Counted from the first letter of the stretch, positions 1 to 8,974 are shown. The stretch is 64,000 nucleotides of DNA from Azospirillum sp. TSH100 (GCF_004923295.1 NZ_CP039636.1:408001-472000), one strand, 5' to 3'. Numbers and translations: made by a program. The notes: generated by a model from the letters alone, not told the origin.

Positions 1-294
1 CCGCCGGAGAAGACCACCTCCTACGTCCTGCCCGGCCCCAGCGCCAAGGCGGCGATGGAACTGGCGGTGGAAGGCTTCGCCCTGCAGGGCAAGGTCACGC
101 CGCACGACAAGGTGGTCTGCGCCGCCCTGGCCGAGGTGCTGAGCGGTGGCGGCGAGGCCGACATCTCCAAGCCGGTCGGCGAGGACCACATCCTGCGGCT
201 GGAGCGCGAGGCGTTCATGGGTCTGGTGCGCACCGGCGGCACCATCGACCGGATCGAGCACATGCTGCTCACCGGCAAGCCGCTGCGGAACTGA
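1..294 (+). CDS. 3-hydroxyacyl-CoA dehydrogenase / enoyl-CoA hydratase, C-terminal fragment
   Basis: The reading frame is open from the first base and ends with TGA at 292-294, so only the last 97 residues are present and the start lies outside the window. The visible part is mostly helical and contains a segment (GKVTPHDKVVCAALAEVLSGG) followed by ISKPVGEDHILRLEREAF, which I recognise from the C-terminal helical domain of FadJ/FadN-type multifunctional beta-oxidation proteins. In that family the protein oxidises L-3-hydroxyacyl-CoA with NAD+ and often also hydrates enoyl-CoA. The acyl-CoA dehydrogenase gene begins 16 bases downstream, which supports a common beta-oxidation operon. The family call rests on the tail and on this neighbour only. 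Confidence 0.7.
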   Translation, partial: PPEKTTSYVLPGPSAKAAMELAVEGFALQGKVTPHDKVVCAALAEVLSGGGEADISKPVGEDHILRLEREAFMGLVRTGGTIDRIEHMLLTGKPLRN

Positions 295-310
295 GGGGGA
301 GGAACGAGAG

Positions 311-2101
311 ATGCCGATCTACAAGGCTCCGCTAGAAGATGTGCGCTTCGTCCTGGACGAGATCGTCGGGCTGGACAAGCTGTCGGCCCTGCCGGGCTAT
401 GAGGACGCCACGCCGGAACTCGTCGGGCAGGTGCTGGAGGAAGGCGCCAAGCTGTGCGAGGAGGTTCTGTTCCCGCTGAACCAGTCCGGCGACGGCGAGG
501 GCTGCCATTTCGAGAATGGCGAGGTCCGCACGCCCAAGGGCTTCAAGGAGGCCTACAGCACCTACATCGAGGCCGGCTGGCAGGGTCTGGCCTGCGACCC
601 GGCCTATGGCGGGCAGGGGTTGCCGAAGCTGGTCAACATCATGCTGGAGGAGTTCATCTGCTCCGCCAACCTCAGCTTCGGCATGTATCCCGGCCTGTCG
701 CTCGGCGCCTACAACGCGCTTGCGATGTACGGCTCCGACGAGCTGAAGCAGCGCTTCCTGCCGAAGCTGGTCGACGGCACCTGGTCCGGCACCATGTGCC
801 TGACCGAGCCACATTGCGGCACCGACCTCGGCATCATCCGCACCAAGGCGGTGCCGGCGGAAGACGGGTCGTTCAAGATCACCGGCACCAAGATCTTCAT
901 CTCGGCCGGCGAGCATGACCTTACCGAGAACATCCTGCATCTGGTGCTGGCCCGCCTGCCCGACGCCCCGGCCGGCACCCGCGGCATCAGCCTGTTCCTG
1001 GTGCCGAAGTTCATGCCGAACGCCGACGGCACGCCGGGTGCCCGCAACGGCGTCGCCTGCGGCTCCATCGAGCACAAGATGGGCATCAAGGCGTCGTCGA
1101 CCTGCGTCATGAACTTCGAGGACGCCACCGGCTGGCTGGTCGGCGAACCGCACAAGGGCATGCGCGCCATGTTCGTGATGATGAATGCGGCCCGTCTGGC
1201 CGTGGGCATCCAGGGGCTGGGTCTGGCCGAGGTGTCCTACCAGAACGCCGTCAACTATGCCCGCGAGCGGCTCCAGGGCCGGTCGCTGTCGGGGGTGAAG
1301 GCGCCGGACAAGCCGGCCGATCCGATCATCGTCCATCCCGACGTGCGCAGGAACCTGCTGACCGCCCGCGCCTATGGCGAAGGCGCCCGCGCGCTCGGCG
1401 CGCTGGTCGCCTATCATCTGGACGTGGCGGAGAAGCATCCCGACGCCCGCACCCGCCGCGACGCCGACGAGTTCGTCCAGCTGATGACGCCGATCGTCAA
1501 GGCGCTGTTCACCGACATCGGTTTCGAGTCGGCCAACATCACCGTGCAGGTCCATGGCGGCCACGGCTTCATCTGGGAGACCGGCGTCGAGCAGTATGTC
1601 CGCGACGCCCGCATCTGCCAGATCTATGAGGGCACCAACGGCATCCAGGCGCTCGACCTCGTCGGCCGCAAGCTGCCGCAGGACGTTGGCCGCCTGCTGC
1701 GCCACTTCTTCCACCCCGTCGGCCGCGACATCGAGGCGGCGATGGAGAAGGATGAACTGGGCGAGTTCGTCATGCCGCTGGCCAAGGCCTTCGCCAAGCT
1801 GCAACAGGCCACCGCCCTGATCGCCCAGAAGGGCCTGAAGGATCCGGAGGAAGCCGGCGCCGCCGCCAGCGACTATCTGCGCCTGTTCGGCTTGGTCGCG
1901 CTGGGCTGGAGCTGGCTGACCATGGTGGAGAAGGCGCAGGCAAAGCTCGCCGCCGGGGAAGGCAACGCCAGCTTCTACGAGGCCAAGATCAAGACCGCGC
2001 GTTTCTACATGACCAAGCTGCTGCCGCAGACGAACAGCCTGTTCATCACCATCGCCGCCGGCGCCAAGCCGCTGATGGAACTGGAAGACGCCGCTTTCTG
2101 A
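311..2101 (+). CDS. Acyl-CoA dehydrogenase with C-terminal extension (beta-oxidation)
   Basis: A protein of 596 residues catalysing FAD-dependent alpha,beta-dehydrogenation of acyl-CoA, the first step of beta-oxidation. It starts with the short N-terminal segment typical of the long (about 600 residue) acyl-CoA dehydrogenase class (MPIYKAPLEDVRFVLDEIVG), then carries the FAD/substrate motif CLTEPHCGTDLG and the helical C-terminal domain with QIYEGTNGIQ, where Glu440 is the expected catalytic base. About 150 residues follow, the extra C-terminal domain of this class. An ORF extends upstream to 146, but the ATG at 311 follows a purine-rich ribosome site (GAGGGGGAGGAACGAGAG) and begins at the conserved N-terminus. 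It lies 16 bases after the hydroxyacyl-CoA dehydrogenase gene and before a clear terminator, so it is probably the last gene of a fatty-acid oxidation operon. Confidence 0.93.
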   Translation: MPIYKAPLEDVRFVLDEIVGLDKLSALPGYEDATPELVGQVLEEGAKLCEEVLFPLNQSGDGEGCHFENGEVRTPKGFKEAYSTYIEAGWQGLACDPAYGGQGLPKLVNIMLEEFICSANLSFGMYPGLSLGAYNALAMYGSDELKQRFLPKLVDGTWSGTMCLTEPHCGTDLGIIRTKAVPAEDGSFKITGTKIFISAGEHDLTENILHLVLARLPDAPAGTRGISLFLVPKFMPNADGTPGARNGVACGSIEHKMGIKASSTCVMNFEDATGWLVGEPHKGMRAMFVMMNAARLAVGIQGLGLAEVSYQNAVNYARERLQGRSLSGVKAPDKPADPIIVHPDVRRNLLTARAYGEGARALGALVAYHLDVAEKHPDARTRRDADEFVQLMTPIVKALFTDIGFESANITVQVHGGHGFIWETGVEQYVRDARICQIYEGTNGIQALDLVGRKLPQDVGRLLRHFFHPVGRDIEAAMEKDELGEFVMPLAKAFAKLQQATALIAQKGLKDPEEAGAAASDYLRLFGLVALGWSWLTMVEKAQAKLAAGEGNASFYEAKIKTARFYMTKLLPQTNSLFITIAAGAKPLMELEDAAF

Positions 2102-2495
2102 CGAACTGTGCGATCCGCGCCCGCCTGTCCTCCGGGGCGCGCGACTTCCAAGCCGGTCAGGTGCCGCGACATGGCAACTGACCGGCTGCTTTTTTGGGAA
2201 TTTCAAGGTCCAGGCACGCATTCGCACATTGACCTAAAATTGTCATAGCCCTTTGGAAATATCACTGCTGGGAAGTGTCGCCTCCTGCCGTTAGGCCTTC
2301 CGCGCGGTGACAAAAGTTAATTTCCGGTTGTCGGTCCTCGTCCCTGCGTGTTACATCTCAATAGAGATTACGTTCGGCCGGTGCCTGCTATATCCTTTGG
2401 ATTTTAGGGAATATGCGGGTGGCGACAGCCCCCTCCTTTTCTCAAGCCCTTTGGGCGTCTTCCGGAGGGGCAGGCATGGTTCAGGAGTTTGAGCG
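2102..2495. other. Intergenic region with terminator and probable promoter of the response regulator gene
   Basis: No gene is supported in these 394 bases. The first part holds the terminator at 2151-2195. The second part (about 2220-2420) is clearly richer in A+T than its surroundings and contains an extended -10-like TGCTATATC at 2386-2394, which could start the transcript of the regulator at 2496. No convincing -35 box was found for it. A short plus-strand ORF at 2307-2492 has no ribosome site and unlike composition, and I do not call it. Confidence 0.5.
2151..2195 (+). terminator. Rho-independent terminator after the acyl-CoA dehydrogenase gene
   Basis: A perfect 10-bp inverted repeat (AGCCGGTCAG at 2151-2160 and CTGACCGGCT at 2178-2187) is followed by six T at 2190-2195. 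It lies 50 bases after the acyl-CoA dehydrogenase stop codon and fits the end of the beta-oxidation operon. The loop of 17 bases is longer than usual. Confidence 0.75.
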
Positions 2496-3146
2496 ATGAA
2501 GATCCTGATCGGTGATGATCACGTCCTGTTTCGGGAAGGTCTTCGCCGTCTGCTTGAGCAGCTTCGCGAAAATGCTACCTTTGCGGAGGCAAGCAATTTC
2601 GATGAGCTTCTGGATATGGCGGCGTCTAAGGATGAGGCCTACGACCTCGTCCTGACCGATCTGCGCATGCCCGGATGGCCCGGTTTTTCCGGCATCGGCA
2701 TGCTGCGCGACCGGCAGCCGAACGCCAAGGTCGTCGTCGTGTCGGCATCGGAAGCACAATCCGACGTGCGGGAGGCGCTGGAAAACGGTGCCGCCGGCTA
2801 CATCCCGAAATCCTCCAGCGTCAAGATCATGCTGAGCGCGCTCGACCTGATCTTCTCGGGCGGCGTCTATGTGCCGGCGACGGTGCTGCGCGAAGGCATC
2901 GAGCCCGACCAGCGCGGCGGCTCGGTCATCCCGCCGACCGATCCGCAGCTGGAGCAGCTGCTGACCCAACGTCAGCGCGAGGTTCTGGACCGGCTGCGCG
3001 AAGGCAAGTCGAACAAGCAGATCGCGCATGAGCTGGGTCTGTCGGAGGGAACCGTCAAGATCCACATGACGGCGATCTTCAAGTCGCTCGGCGTGCGCAA
3101 CCGCACCCAGGCGGCGATGGCCTTCCCGCAGTCGCATTCGGCCTGA
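2496..3146 (+). CDS. LuxR/NarL-family response regulator
   Basis: A protein of 216 residues with an N-terminal receiver domain (acidic pair D7/D8, phosphoacceptor Asp55 in LVLTD, Thr/Ser in VVVSAS, Lys in YIPKSS) and a C-terminal LuxR-type helix-turn-helix domain (LTQRQREVLDRLREGKSNKQ onward). It should bind DNA as a phosphorylation-controlled dimer. The ATG at 2496 has CAGGAG eight bases upstream. No histidine kinase is adjacent, so it is an orphan in this window. Its layout and the motif LGVRNRTQ are shared with the regulator at 51981-52730, so the two are probably paralogues. Targets cannot be deduced. Confidence 0.9.
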   Translation: MKILIGDDHVLFREGLRRLLEQLRENATFAEASNFDELLDMAASKDEAYDLVLTDLRMPGWPGFSGIGMLRDRQPNAKVVVVSASEAQSDVREALENGAAGYIPKSSSVKIMLSALDLIFSGGVYVPATVLREGIEPDQRGGSVIPPTDPQLEQLLTQRQREVLDRLREGKSNKQIAHELGLSEGTVKIHMTAIFKSLGVRNRTQAAMAFPQSHSA

Positions 3147-3170
3147 TAACGTTCTTTGCGAGCACGGACG

Positions 3171-3205
3171 AAGGGCCTGCCGGATCACTCCGGCGGGCCC
3201 TTTCC
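3171..3205. terminator. Bidirectional terminator between convergent genes
   Basis: An inverted repeat (AAGGGCCTGCCGG against CCGGCGGGCCCTT with one mismatch) encloses a short loop, ends in TTTCC on the plus strand, and starts 24 bases after the response regulator stop. The convergent CBS gene ends at 3228, so the hairpin probably serves both transcripts. Confidence 0.7.
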
Positions 3206-3227
3206 ATTTCAGACGGTGCCGGCCGCA

Positions 3228-3662
3228 TCAGCCCATGCCGGCGACATAGCCGCGCAGCGATTCCACCTCCAGTTCGGCGTCGTCAATGCGGGCCTTCACC
3301 ACGTCACCGATGCTGATCACGCCAACCACCCGGCCGGACTCGACGATCGGCACATGGCGGATGCGCCGTTCGGTCATCACCGCCATCATGTCGGCGACGG
3401 TGTCGTCGGGGGCGGCGGTGATCAGTTCACGCGTCATCAGGTCGGACGCAGGACGGTCCAGCGCCGCGGCCCCGTCGCGGGCGACCGCACGGACGACATC
3501 GCGCTCCGACAGAATGCCGACCGGCTGCCCGTCATCGCCCATCACCAGCACCGCGCCGATCCGATGTTCGGTCAGCAGCCGGGTGACGGCGGCCACGCTG
3601 TCATCCGGTGCGGCGGAAACGATCCGGCTGCCCTTGCGCTTCAAAACGGCTGCAACATGCAT
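3228..3662 (-). CDS. CBS-domain pair protein
   Basis: A small cytoplasmic protein of 144 residues made almost wholly of two CBS domains (about residues 8-63 and 76-134; each ends in a Gly-Ile/Val-Ile-Ser segment, GILSERDVVRAV and GVISIGDVVKAR). Such stand-alone CBS pairs bind adenine nucleotides and act as energy or stress sensors, but partners vary and none is visible here. The start at 3662 has GGGAGG about ten bases upstream. It is read convergently to the response regulator and shares the terminator at 3171-3205. Confidence 0.88.
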   Translation of the reverse strand: MHVAAVLKRKGSRIVSAAPDDSVAAVTRLLTEHRIGAVLVMGDDGQPVGILSERDVVRAVARDGAAALDRPASDLMTRELITAAPDDTVADMMAVMTERRIRHVPIVESGRVVGVISIGDVVKARIDDAELEVESLRGYVAGMG

Positions 3663-3737
3663 GACGGTACGGCCTCCCTTCCGATAACCCCGATAACGGA
3701 ATCATGGGAATAACCGTACAATCCGCAAGACTGATGG

Positions 3738-3777
3738 TAAAAAGAAAAAGACGACCTCCCCCGGATGGGAGAGGTCG
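3738..3777 (-). terminator. Rho-independent terminator of the OmpW gene
   Basis: On the minus strand a hairpin with a 7-bp perfect outer stem (CGACCTC/GAGGTCG, plus CCC/GGG inside) is followed by a T-rich run (complement of AAAAAGAAAAAG at 3739-3750). It lies 46 bases beyond the OmpW stop codon. Confidence 0.8.
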
Positions 3778-3822
3778 CCTGTCGAACGGCAGGGTCCGTT
3801 GCCGGATCCCTGAACCCCGTTT

Positions 3823-4530
3823 TTAGAAGCGGTAGCCGACGCCGACGCCGACCAGCCACGGGTCCAGCGTGACCTTCGAGGTGACCGGCAGGACGGCGGT
3901 GCCCACGCGGGCGTTGGCGGTCACGTCGGTCTTCAGGAAGATCTTCTTGACGTCGAAGTTCAGCGACCAGTTGCCGGTCAGGGCAACGTCGACACCGGCC
4001 TGCAGGGCCCAGCCGAAACGATTCTTGTAGTTGGTGTCGGTGATGCGCAGACCGCCGGCATTCGGGTTGTTCGCCGCATCCTCGTTGTAGAACAGCGTGT
4101 AGTTGACGCCGGCGCCGACGTACGGGCTGATGCGTTCCTTCGGCAGGAAGTGGTACTGCACGGTCAGGGTCGGCGGCAGCAGCGACACCTTGCCGATTTC
4201 GGTCACGCCACCGGCGGCAGCGATCAGGTTGCCCTTGACGCGGTGACGGCTGGTGCCGGCGATCAGCTCGGCGGCGATGTTGTCGGTGAAGAAGTAGGAG
4301 AAATCGACTTCCGGAATATAGTCGTTGCCGACCTTGGCCGAGCCGACGTCACCGAGCGTCGTGTTGTTGATCGTGCCCTTTTCCTGGGGCACCACGGCCA
4401 GGCCGCGCGCACGGACGACGATGTCGCCGGCCGACTTGCCCTTGAAGTCCTGAGCGAGCGACGGGGATGCGATGGCGACGAGGGCCGAGGTCGCCAGCAG
4501 GGCGGCGGCGGCGCGCGACAGGATGGTCAT
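3823..4530 (-). CDS. OmpW-family outer-membrane protein
   Basis: An outer-membrane beta-barrel protein of 235 residues. It has a cleavable signal peptide (MTILSRAAAALLATSALVAI... ending ASPSLAQ), then alternating beta-strand patterns such as NDYIPEVDFSYFFTDNIAAE, the family segments LLPPTLTVQYHFLP and YVGAGVNYTLFY, and the C-terminal aromatic VGVGVGYRF expected for BAM-dependent assembly. OmpW proteins form small eight-stranded pores for small hydrophobic compounds. An ORF extends 14 codons further, but the ATG at 4530 starts the signal peptide and has GGAG eight bases upstream. It is probably transcribed alone, given its own terminator. Confidence 0.93.
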   Translation of the reverse strand: MTILSRAAAALLATSALVAIASPSLAQDFKGKSAGDIVVRARGLAVVPQEKGTINNTTLGDVGSAKVGNDYIPEVDFSYFFTDNIAAELIAGTSRHRVKGNLIAAAGGVTEIGKVSLLPPTLTVQYHFLPKERISPYVGAGVNYTLFYNEDAANNPNAGGLRITDTNYKNRFGWALQAGVDVALTGNWSLNFDVKKIFLKTDVTANARVGTAVLPVTSKVTLDPWLVGVGVGYRF

Positions 4531-4686
4531 GGGGTCTGCTCCAGGCAATGCGTTGTTGCTGTTCTGTGGCATCAGCCAATGGAGCTATTACCAGACACCG
4601 TGTAAGGGTACTAGGGGGTCTACAACCCTTCCTCTCCTGATGCAGCAGCTATGCAACAGTGACGAGTTGTCGCATGGACAAGGAAA

Positions 4687-5190
4687 TCAAGGGCTTGGTT
4701 TGATGATCCGTTGCGGAATCAGCGCCATGCAGTTCTGGACGATGGCATAGCATTGACCAAGTTGCGCAGAGCCGCCGGTGGCTCCACCATACACCACGCG
4801 CTCGACCACGCCATTCCTCAAACTGAAAGTTGCTTCACAGTCGAAGCTGTTGACTTCATAGCCATAGGACGGCCAGCCGGGGCCGAAGCCGTAATAGGGC
4901 CGGCCCCAGCCGCCGCCGTAGAAGCCGACCGGCGGCGGACCTGGATAGGAGACGATGCGGGAACTGCGGTAGGTGAAGAAGTCGCGGTTGTCGACGCTGG
5001 CCTGCCGTTCCGGTACCCCGGCGCAGGACAGCAGCGTCTCCTTCGGCATGCCGACGAGCGCGGTCTGCGCCACCAGCGCCTCGTCCGCCGCGGGATTGGC
5101 GCAACCGCCGAGCGCCCCGGCGCCAGCCAGAGCCAACACGCCCAGCGCCCGCCCGGCCATCCGTCCCTTCACCGACCGACGCACATGCAT
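4687..5190 (-). CDS. Uncharacterised lipoprotein
   Basis: A protein of 167 residues with a lipoprotein signal peptide: basic start (MHVRRSVKGRMAGR), hydrophobic stretch and lipobox LGGC, so it should be anchored to a membrane. The mature part begins ANPAADEALVAQ and contains the segment GMPKETLLSCAGVPERQ, a pattern seen in small outer-membrane-assembly-like (SmpA/OmlA-type) lipoproteins, then a Gly/Tyr/Pro-rich stretch and a Cys pair. I do not know its function. The frame is open far upstream, but the ATG at 5190 alone starts a lipoprotein signal. It is 35 bases downstream of the flavoenzyme gene and could be cotranscribed with it. Confidence 0.75.
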   Translation of the reverse strand: MHVRRSVKGRMAGRALGVLALAGAGALGGCANPAADEALVAQTALVGMPKETLLSCAGVPERQASVDNRDFFTYRSSRIVSYPGPPPVGFYGGGWGRPYYGFGPGWPSYGYEVNSFDCEATFSLRNGVVERVVYGGATGGSAQLGQCYAIVQNCMALIPQRIIKPSP

Positions 5191-5225
5191 CGCACGCCTC
5201 CAAAACCCTGACAGGGGACCGCCGA

Positions 5226-6365
5226 TCACCGCTTCCTGGCCGGCGACAGGTCCGACTCGGTCACGCCCAGCACCCGCACGTCCTCGGGCAGGCCTCGGCC
5301 GGTCGCCAGCCCGGCCGCCACCCGTCCCATGGCCGGCGCCGTCTGGATGCCGTAGCCGCCCTGGCCGGCCAGCCAGAAAAATCCTTCCGCGTCCGGCGCG
5401 AACCCAACCACCGGCACCTTGTCGGCGACGAAGCTGCGCAGGCCGGCCCAGCGGTGGGCCAATCTGCGAACGGAGAAGCGCGAGGCTTGTTCCAGCCGGT
5501 CCACCGTGATGGCGACGTCGATGTCCTCCGGCTGCACGTCGCAGGGCTCGATCGGCGTCTGGTCGGCGGGGGAGGCCAGCAGACGGCCGGCGTCGGGCTT
5601 GACGTAGAAGGTCTCGGCTATGTCCGACACCATCGGCCAACCGTCCAGCCCGGTCTTGTCGGACGGATCCTCGAACACCGGATCGAAGGTGATCGCGGTG
5701 CGCCGCTTCGGCACCAGCCCGATGGTGGCCACTCCGGCCAGCGCCGCCAGCCTGTCCGCCCAGGCGCCGGCGGCGTTCACCACCACCGGTGCTTTGAAGC
5801 TGCCGGCGCTGGTGTCCGCCACCCACAGCCCGTCCTTCCGGGCGAGCGCCCACACCTCGGCGTCGGTCACCACCCGGCCGCCGCGCGCCTTCAGCCCGCG
5901 CAGATAGCCCTGGTGCAGCGCATGCACGTCGATGTCGCGGGCATCCGGCTCCCACACGCCGCCGGCGACATAGTCCGGGCGCAGGAAGGGCGCGCGGGCC
6001 AGCGCCTGTTCGCGGTCGTACCGCTCCACCGAGGGCGTCAGGCTGCGGCCCTGTTCGTATTCGGCATCCAGTCGGTCGGCCTCATGCCCGCGCCCGATGA
6101 TCAGCACGCCGCGCGGGGTCAGCATGGCATGCTCGGCGAAGCCGGCCGGCGGGCCGGTGTAGAAATCCCAGCTCGCCACCGTCAGGGCACGGATCGGCGC
6201 CGGGCCGTAGGTCTGGGTGTAGAGCGCCGCCGAGCGGCCGGTCGAGTGATAGCCGGGCTGCGACTCGCGCTCCAGCACCACCACCCGGCCATGTGCCGCC
6301 AGCTCATAGGCGGCGGAGGCACCGGCGATGCCGGCCCCGACCACCAGGAAATCGACGCGCTCCAC
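5226..6365 (-). CDS. FAD-dependent amino-acid oxidoreductase (DAO family, D-arginine dehydrogenase-like)
   Basis: A protein of 379 residues with the N-terminal dinucleotide-binding motif VVGAGIAGASAAYELA (about residues 8-23) and the acidic end of the second strand (VVLERE), the DAO-family segment STGRSAALYTQTYG, NAAGAWAD in the middle, and a C-terminal FAD-contact region WLAGQGGYGIQTAPAMG. The closest pattern I know is the D-arginine dehydrogenase subgroup, which deaminates basic D-amino acids to oxo acids. Exact substrate is not decided by the sequence. It lies 40 bases downstream of the DUF1194 gene on the same strand. Confidence 0.85.
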   Translation of the reverse strand: MERVDFLVVGAGIAGASAAYELAAHGRVVVLERESQPGYHSTGRSAALYTQTYGPAPIRALTVASWDFYTGPPAGFAEHAMLTPRGVLIIGRGHEADRLDAEYEQGRSLTPSVERYDREQALARAPFLRPDYVAGGVWEPDARDIDVHALHQGYLRGLKARGGRVVTDAEVWALARKDGLWVADTSAGSFKAPVVVNAAGAWADRLAALAGVATIGLVPKRRTAITFDPVFEDPSDKTGLDGWPMVSDIAETFYVKPDAGRLLASPADQTPIEPCDVQPEDIDVAITVDRLEQASRFSVRRLAHRWAGLRSFVADKVPVVGFAPDAEGFFWLAGQGGYGIQTAPAMGRVAAGLATGRGLPEDVRVLGVTESDLSPARKR

Positions 6366-6405
6366 TCGTCCCGCTCCTCACACGCTTGGAATTATTGTCG
6401 GCCGC

Positions 6406-7134
6406 CTACTGCGTGGCGACGCTTCGGCTGGGCATGTGATCCGGCAGGGTCACCATTTCAAGGATCAGTTTCTGCCGCAAGGCGGCGACGAAGCTGTCCT
6501 TGTCCATGGCGCTCTTGGCGAAGCTGCCCGGCCCGCCGATCACGTTCTCCTCGAAATACTCCTCCAGCCAGGGGAATTCGTCGAGGATGGCGAGGCCGTT
6601 GACGACGATCCCACGCTTCGTCACCCGGTCACGGGCATCGGCCGCATCGATCCCACTGTTGGAAAAGCCGTTGGAGACGATGTCGATCACCTGCCGCGGC
6701 GCCTTGCCATCCCGGTCGAACAGCTTCGCCGCCTCGACGATGGCGCTGCCGATGGCCGTCGAGTCGCCCTGGAAGCCGCGCGGCAGGGCGTCGATGCGGT
6801 CGGCGAAGCGGCCGGCATCCTCCGGCTTGTCCAGCGCGGTCCAGGGGATCAGCACCCGCAGGCTGCTTGGTCCGGAATAGACCGCCAGCGTCACCCGCGT
6901 CCCAGCCGCAGCCAGCGCGTCGGCCACCGCCGGATCGCGGAAGGCGGCGGCATGGCCCTGCAACTGGAACTCAAGATCGCCGGTGGTGATCGAGGCCGAT
7001 CCGTCGAGCGCCAGAACCAGCGCCACCCCTGCCTTCCCGTCCTTTCCCGCCGGCGGGGCGGCCAGCACCCCGCCGCATAGGCTGAGCAGGACGGCCAGGG
7101 CGGCGATCATCGCACGCGGCATTCTTATCGGCAC
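6406..7134 (-). CDS. DUF1194 family protein (von Willebrand factor A-like, exported)
   Basis: A protein of 242 residues with a signal peptide (MPIRMPRAMIAALAVLLSLC...VLAAPPAG) and a single von Willebrand A-like fold. The metal-site motif is visible as ALDGSASI (the D-x-S-x-S pattern), followed by the family segments SNGFSNSGIDAADARD and IVVNGLAILDE. It is probably periplasmic. Function of DUF1194 proteins is unknown. A second ATG at 7116 would still leave the signal peptide. It sits between mutY (34 bases upstream) and the flavoenzyme gene on the same strand. Confidence 0.88.
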   Translation of the reverse strand: MPIRMPRAMIAALAVLLSLCGGVLAAPPAGKDGKAGVALVLALDGSASITTGDLEFQLQGHAAAFRDPAVADALAAAGTRVTLAVYSGPSSLRVLIPWTALDKPEDAGRFADRIDALPRGFQGDSTAIGSAIVEAAKLFDRDGKAPRQVIDIVSNGFSNSGIDAADARDRVTKRGIVVNGLAILDEFPWLEEYFEENVIGGPGSFAKSAMDKDSFVAALRQKLILEMVTLPDHMPSRSVATQ

Positions 7135-7168
7135 TCCATCGGACGCCCGCCCATCTCACGCGCCCAAC

Positions 7169-8227
7169 TCACGCATTCGAGAGGGCGTGGCGCACCACCT
7201 TGACCATCACCGACGGCAGGGCGTGATCGCCCAGCCGGTCGACCGCCACCCAGTTGCCGTCGGCCTGATGCCAATCGGCGCCAGCCTGGCCCACGACCAC
7301 TTCAAGCTCCAGGTGAAAATGGGTGAATGTATGGCGGACCAGACCGGGGAGCCGGCGCCAGCGCGCGGGCAGCGGCTGCTGCGCCGCCACCGCCGTCTCG
7401 CCCGGCAGTTCCGGTCCCCAGGATGTGGACGGCACCTCCGCCATGCCGCCCAGCAGCCCTTCCTCCGCCCGGCGGCGCAGCAGGACGGCGCCATCGGGAT
7501 TCAGCAGCCAATAGGCGACGCCGCGCCGGGTCGGCTTTTCCGCCTTGGCGACCTTCCGCGGCAGGCTTTCGGCGATGCCGGCGGCACGTGCCTCGCAGTA
7601 ATCGGCCCACGGGCAGAGCATGCATTTCGGCTTGCGCGGCGTGCAGATGGTGGCGCCCAGATCCATCATCGCCTGGGCATAGTCGCCGGGGCGGAAGTCC
7701 GGCGTCAGGGTGGCGGCCAGCCGGCGCAGGGTCGGCTTGGCATTCGGCAGCGGCTCCTCCACCGCGAAGATGCGGGCGATCACCCGCTCGACATTGCCGT
7801 CCACCACGGTGGCCCTGCGGCCGAAGGCGATGGCGGTGATGGCGGCGGCGGTGTAGGCGCCGATGCCCGGCAGCTCCAGCAGCGCCGCCTCGTTGTCCGG
7901 GAACCGGCCGCCATGCCGGTCCGCCACCACGCGGGCGCATTTGTGCAGGTTGCGCGCCCGCGCGTAGTAGCCGAGCCCGGCCCAGGCGACCAGCAGATCG
8001 TCCAGCGGCGCGTCGGCCAGATCGCGCACGGTCGGCCAGCGTTCGGTGAAGTTGCGGAAATAGGGGGCCGCGGCAGGGACGGTCGTCTGCTGCAACATGA
8101 TCTCCGACAGCCAGACCCGATAGGGATCGGCTGTCTCCCCCGGCTTGGCGCGCCAGGGAAGGTCGCGGCGGTGGCGGTCGTACCAGGACAGCAGCCGCCG
8201 GGCGGCCTCTATGGAATCTGGAATCAT
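7169..8227 (-). CDS. mutY: A/G-specific adenine DNA glycosylase
   Basis: A protein of 352 residues that removes adenine mispaired with 8-oxoguanine. Seen in order: the catalytic Glu region LSEIMLQQTTV, the helix-hairpin-helix LPGIGAYTAAAITAIAFG, the catalytic Asp in VVDGNVERVIARIF, the four-cysteine iron-sulfur cluster loop C-x6-C-x2-C-x5-C (CTPRKPKCMLCPWADYC), and a C-terminal NUDIX-like 8-oxoG recognition domain (ending FTHFHLELEVVVG and beyond). Length and order are normal for bacterial MutY. It is divergent from the DUF721 gene, an order also seen in other Rhodospirillales. Confidence 0.97.
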   Translation of the reverse strand: MIPDSIEAARRLLSWYDRHRRDLPWRAKPGETADPYRVWLSEIMLQQTTVPAAAPYFRNFTERWPTVRDLADAPLDDLLVAWAGLGYYARARNLHKCARVVADRHGGRFPDNEAALLELPGIGAYTAAAITAIAFGRRATVVDGNVERVIARIFAVEEPLPNAKPTLRRLAATLTPDFRPGDYAQAMMDLGATICTPRKPKCMLCPWADYCEARAAGIAESLPRKVAKAEKPTRRGVAYWLLNPDGAVLLRRRAEEGLLGGMAEVPSTSWGPELPGETAVAAQQPLPARWRRLPGLVRHTFTHFHLELEVVVGQAGADWHQADGNWVAVDRLGDHALPSVMVKVVRHALSNA

Positions 8228-8434
8228 GATGGGAAGAAATAGAGGGTCCGGAGCGTCGAGGGAAGGGAGTGGGCAGGCGCCCGTCCCAGTTCCCGGCGCA
8301 GTTCCAGGCCCAGTGTCCGGTCGATCCCCGGCCGGATGCTGGGCATCGGCTCACGCTTGCGCTAGGGTGCGGCCAACCCACATGACCCGGAACCGGTCGC
8401 CAAGGCCGGTGCCGCACAGGAGTGATCGCAGAGC

Positions 8435-8908
8435 ATGACCGGACCGCGTCGCATCGGCCAATCCGTTCCGGAGGTCGCCGGCAAGGTGCTGGGCAAGCGC
8501 GGGCTTGCCTTCGGTGCGCTGATCACCGACTGGCCGTCGATCGTCGGCCACCAGCTGTCGTTGCGCACCGCCCCGGACAAGCTCAGCTTCCCCCGCGGCA
8601 AGCGGGAGGAGGCGACCCTGCACATCCGCGCCATGGGCGCCATCGCGCTGGAGTTGCAGCATCTGGAACCGCAGATCATCGAGCGGATCAACAGCTTCTT
8701 CGGCTACCGCGCGGTCGCCAAGATCAAGCTGATCCACGCGGCCCTGCCCTCATCCCCGTCGCCGGTGGTGCGCCCGCGCGCGCTGACGATGGACGAGGAG
8801 ATCGGCATCACCACCACTACCGCGGCCATCGAGGACGAGGAGTTGCGCGCCACGCTGGAACGCTTCGGCCGCTCCCTGATGGCCCGTCCGAAACGGGCTG
8901 CGCGATAG
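8435..8908 (+). CDS. DUF721 family protein (DciA-like)
   Basis: A protein of 157 residues with the DUF721 core: GALITDWPSIVGHQLSLRT followed by LHIRAMGAIALELQHLEPQI and INSFFGYRAVAKIKL, a compact KH-like fold, then an unstructured charged tail. Members of this family act as replicative helicase operators (DciA) in bacteria lacking DnaC; the alphaproteobacterial versions are more divergent, so a role with DnaB is inference from family knowledge. It is divergent from mutY and precedes the dsbA-like gene by 66 bases. Confidence 0.8.
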   Translation: MTGPRRIGQSVPEVAGKVLGKRGLAFGALITDWPSIVGHQLSLRTAPDKLSFPRGKREEATLHIRAMGAIALELQHLEPQIIERINSFFGYRAVAKIKLIHAALPSSPSPVVRPRALTMDEEIGITTTTAAIEDEELRATLERFGRSLMARPKRAAR

Positions 8909-8974
8909 CCGCCCGGCTGGACGCACCGGTGCTTCATTGTCTATACGTCAACATCTGGTAGCAACGAGGGCAAA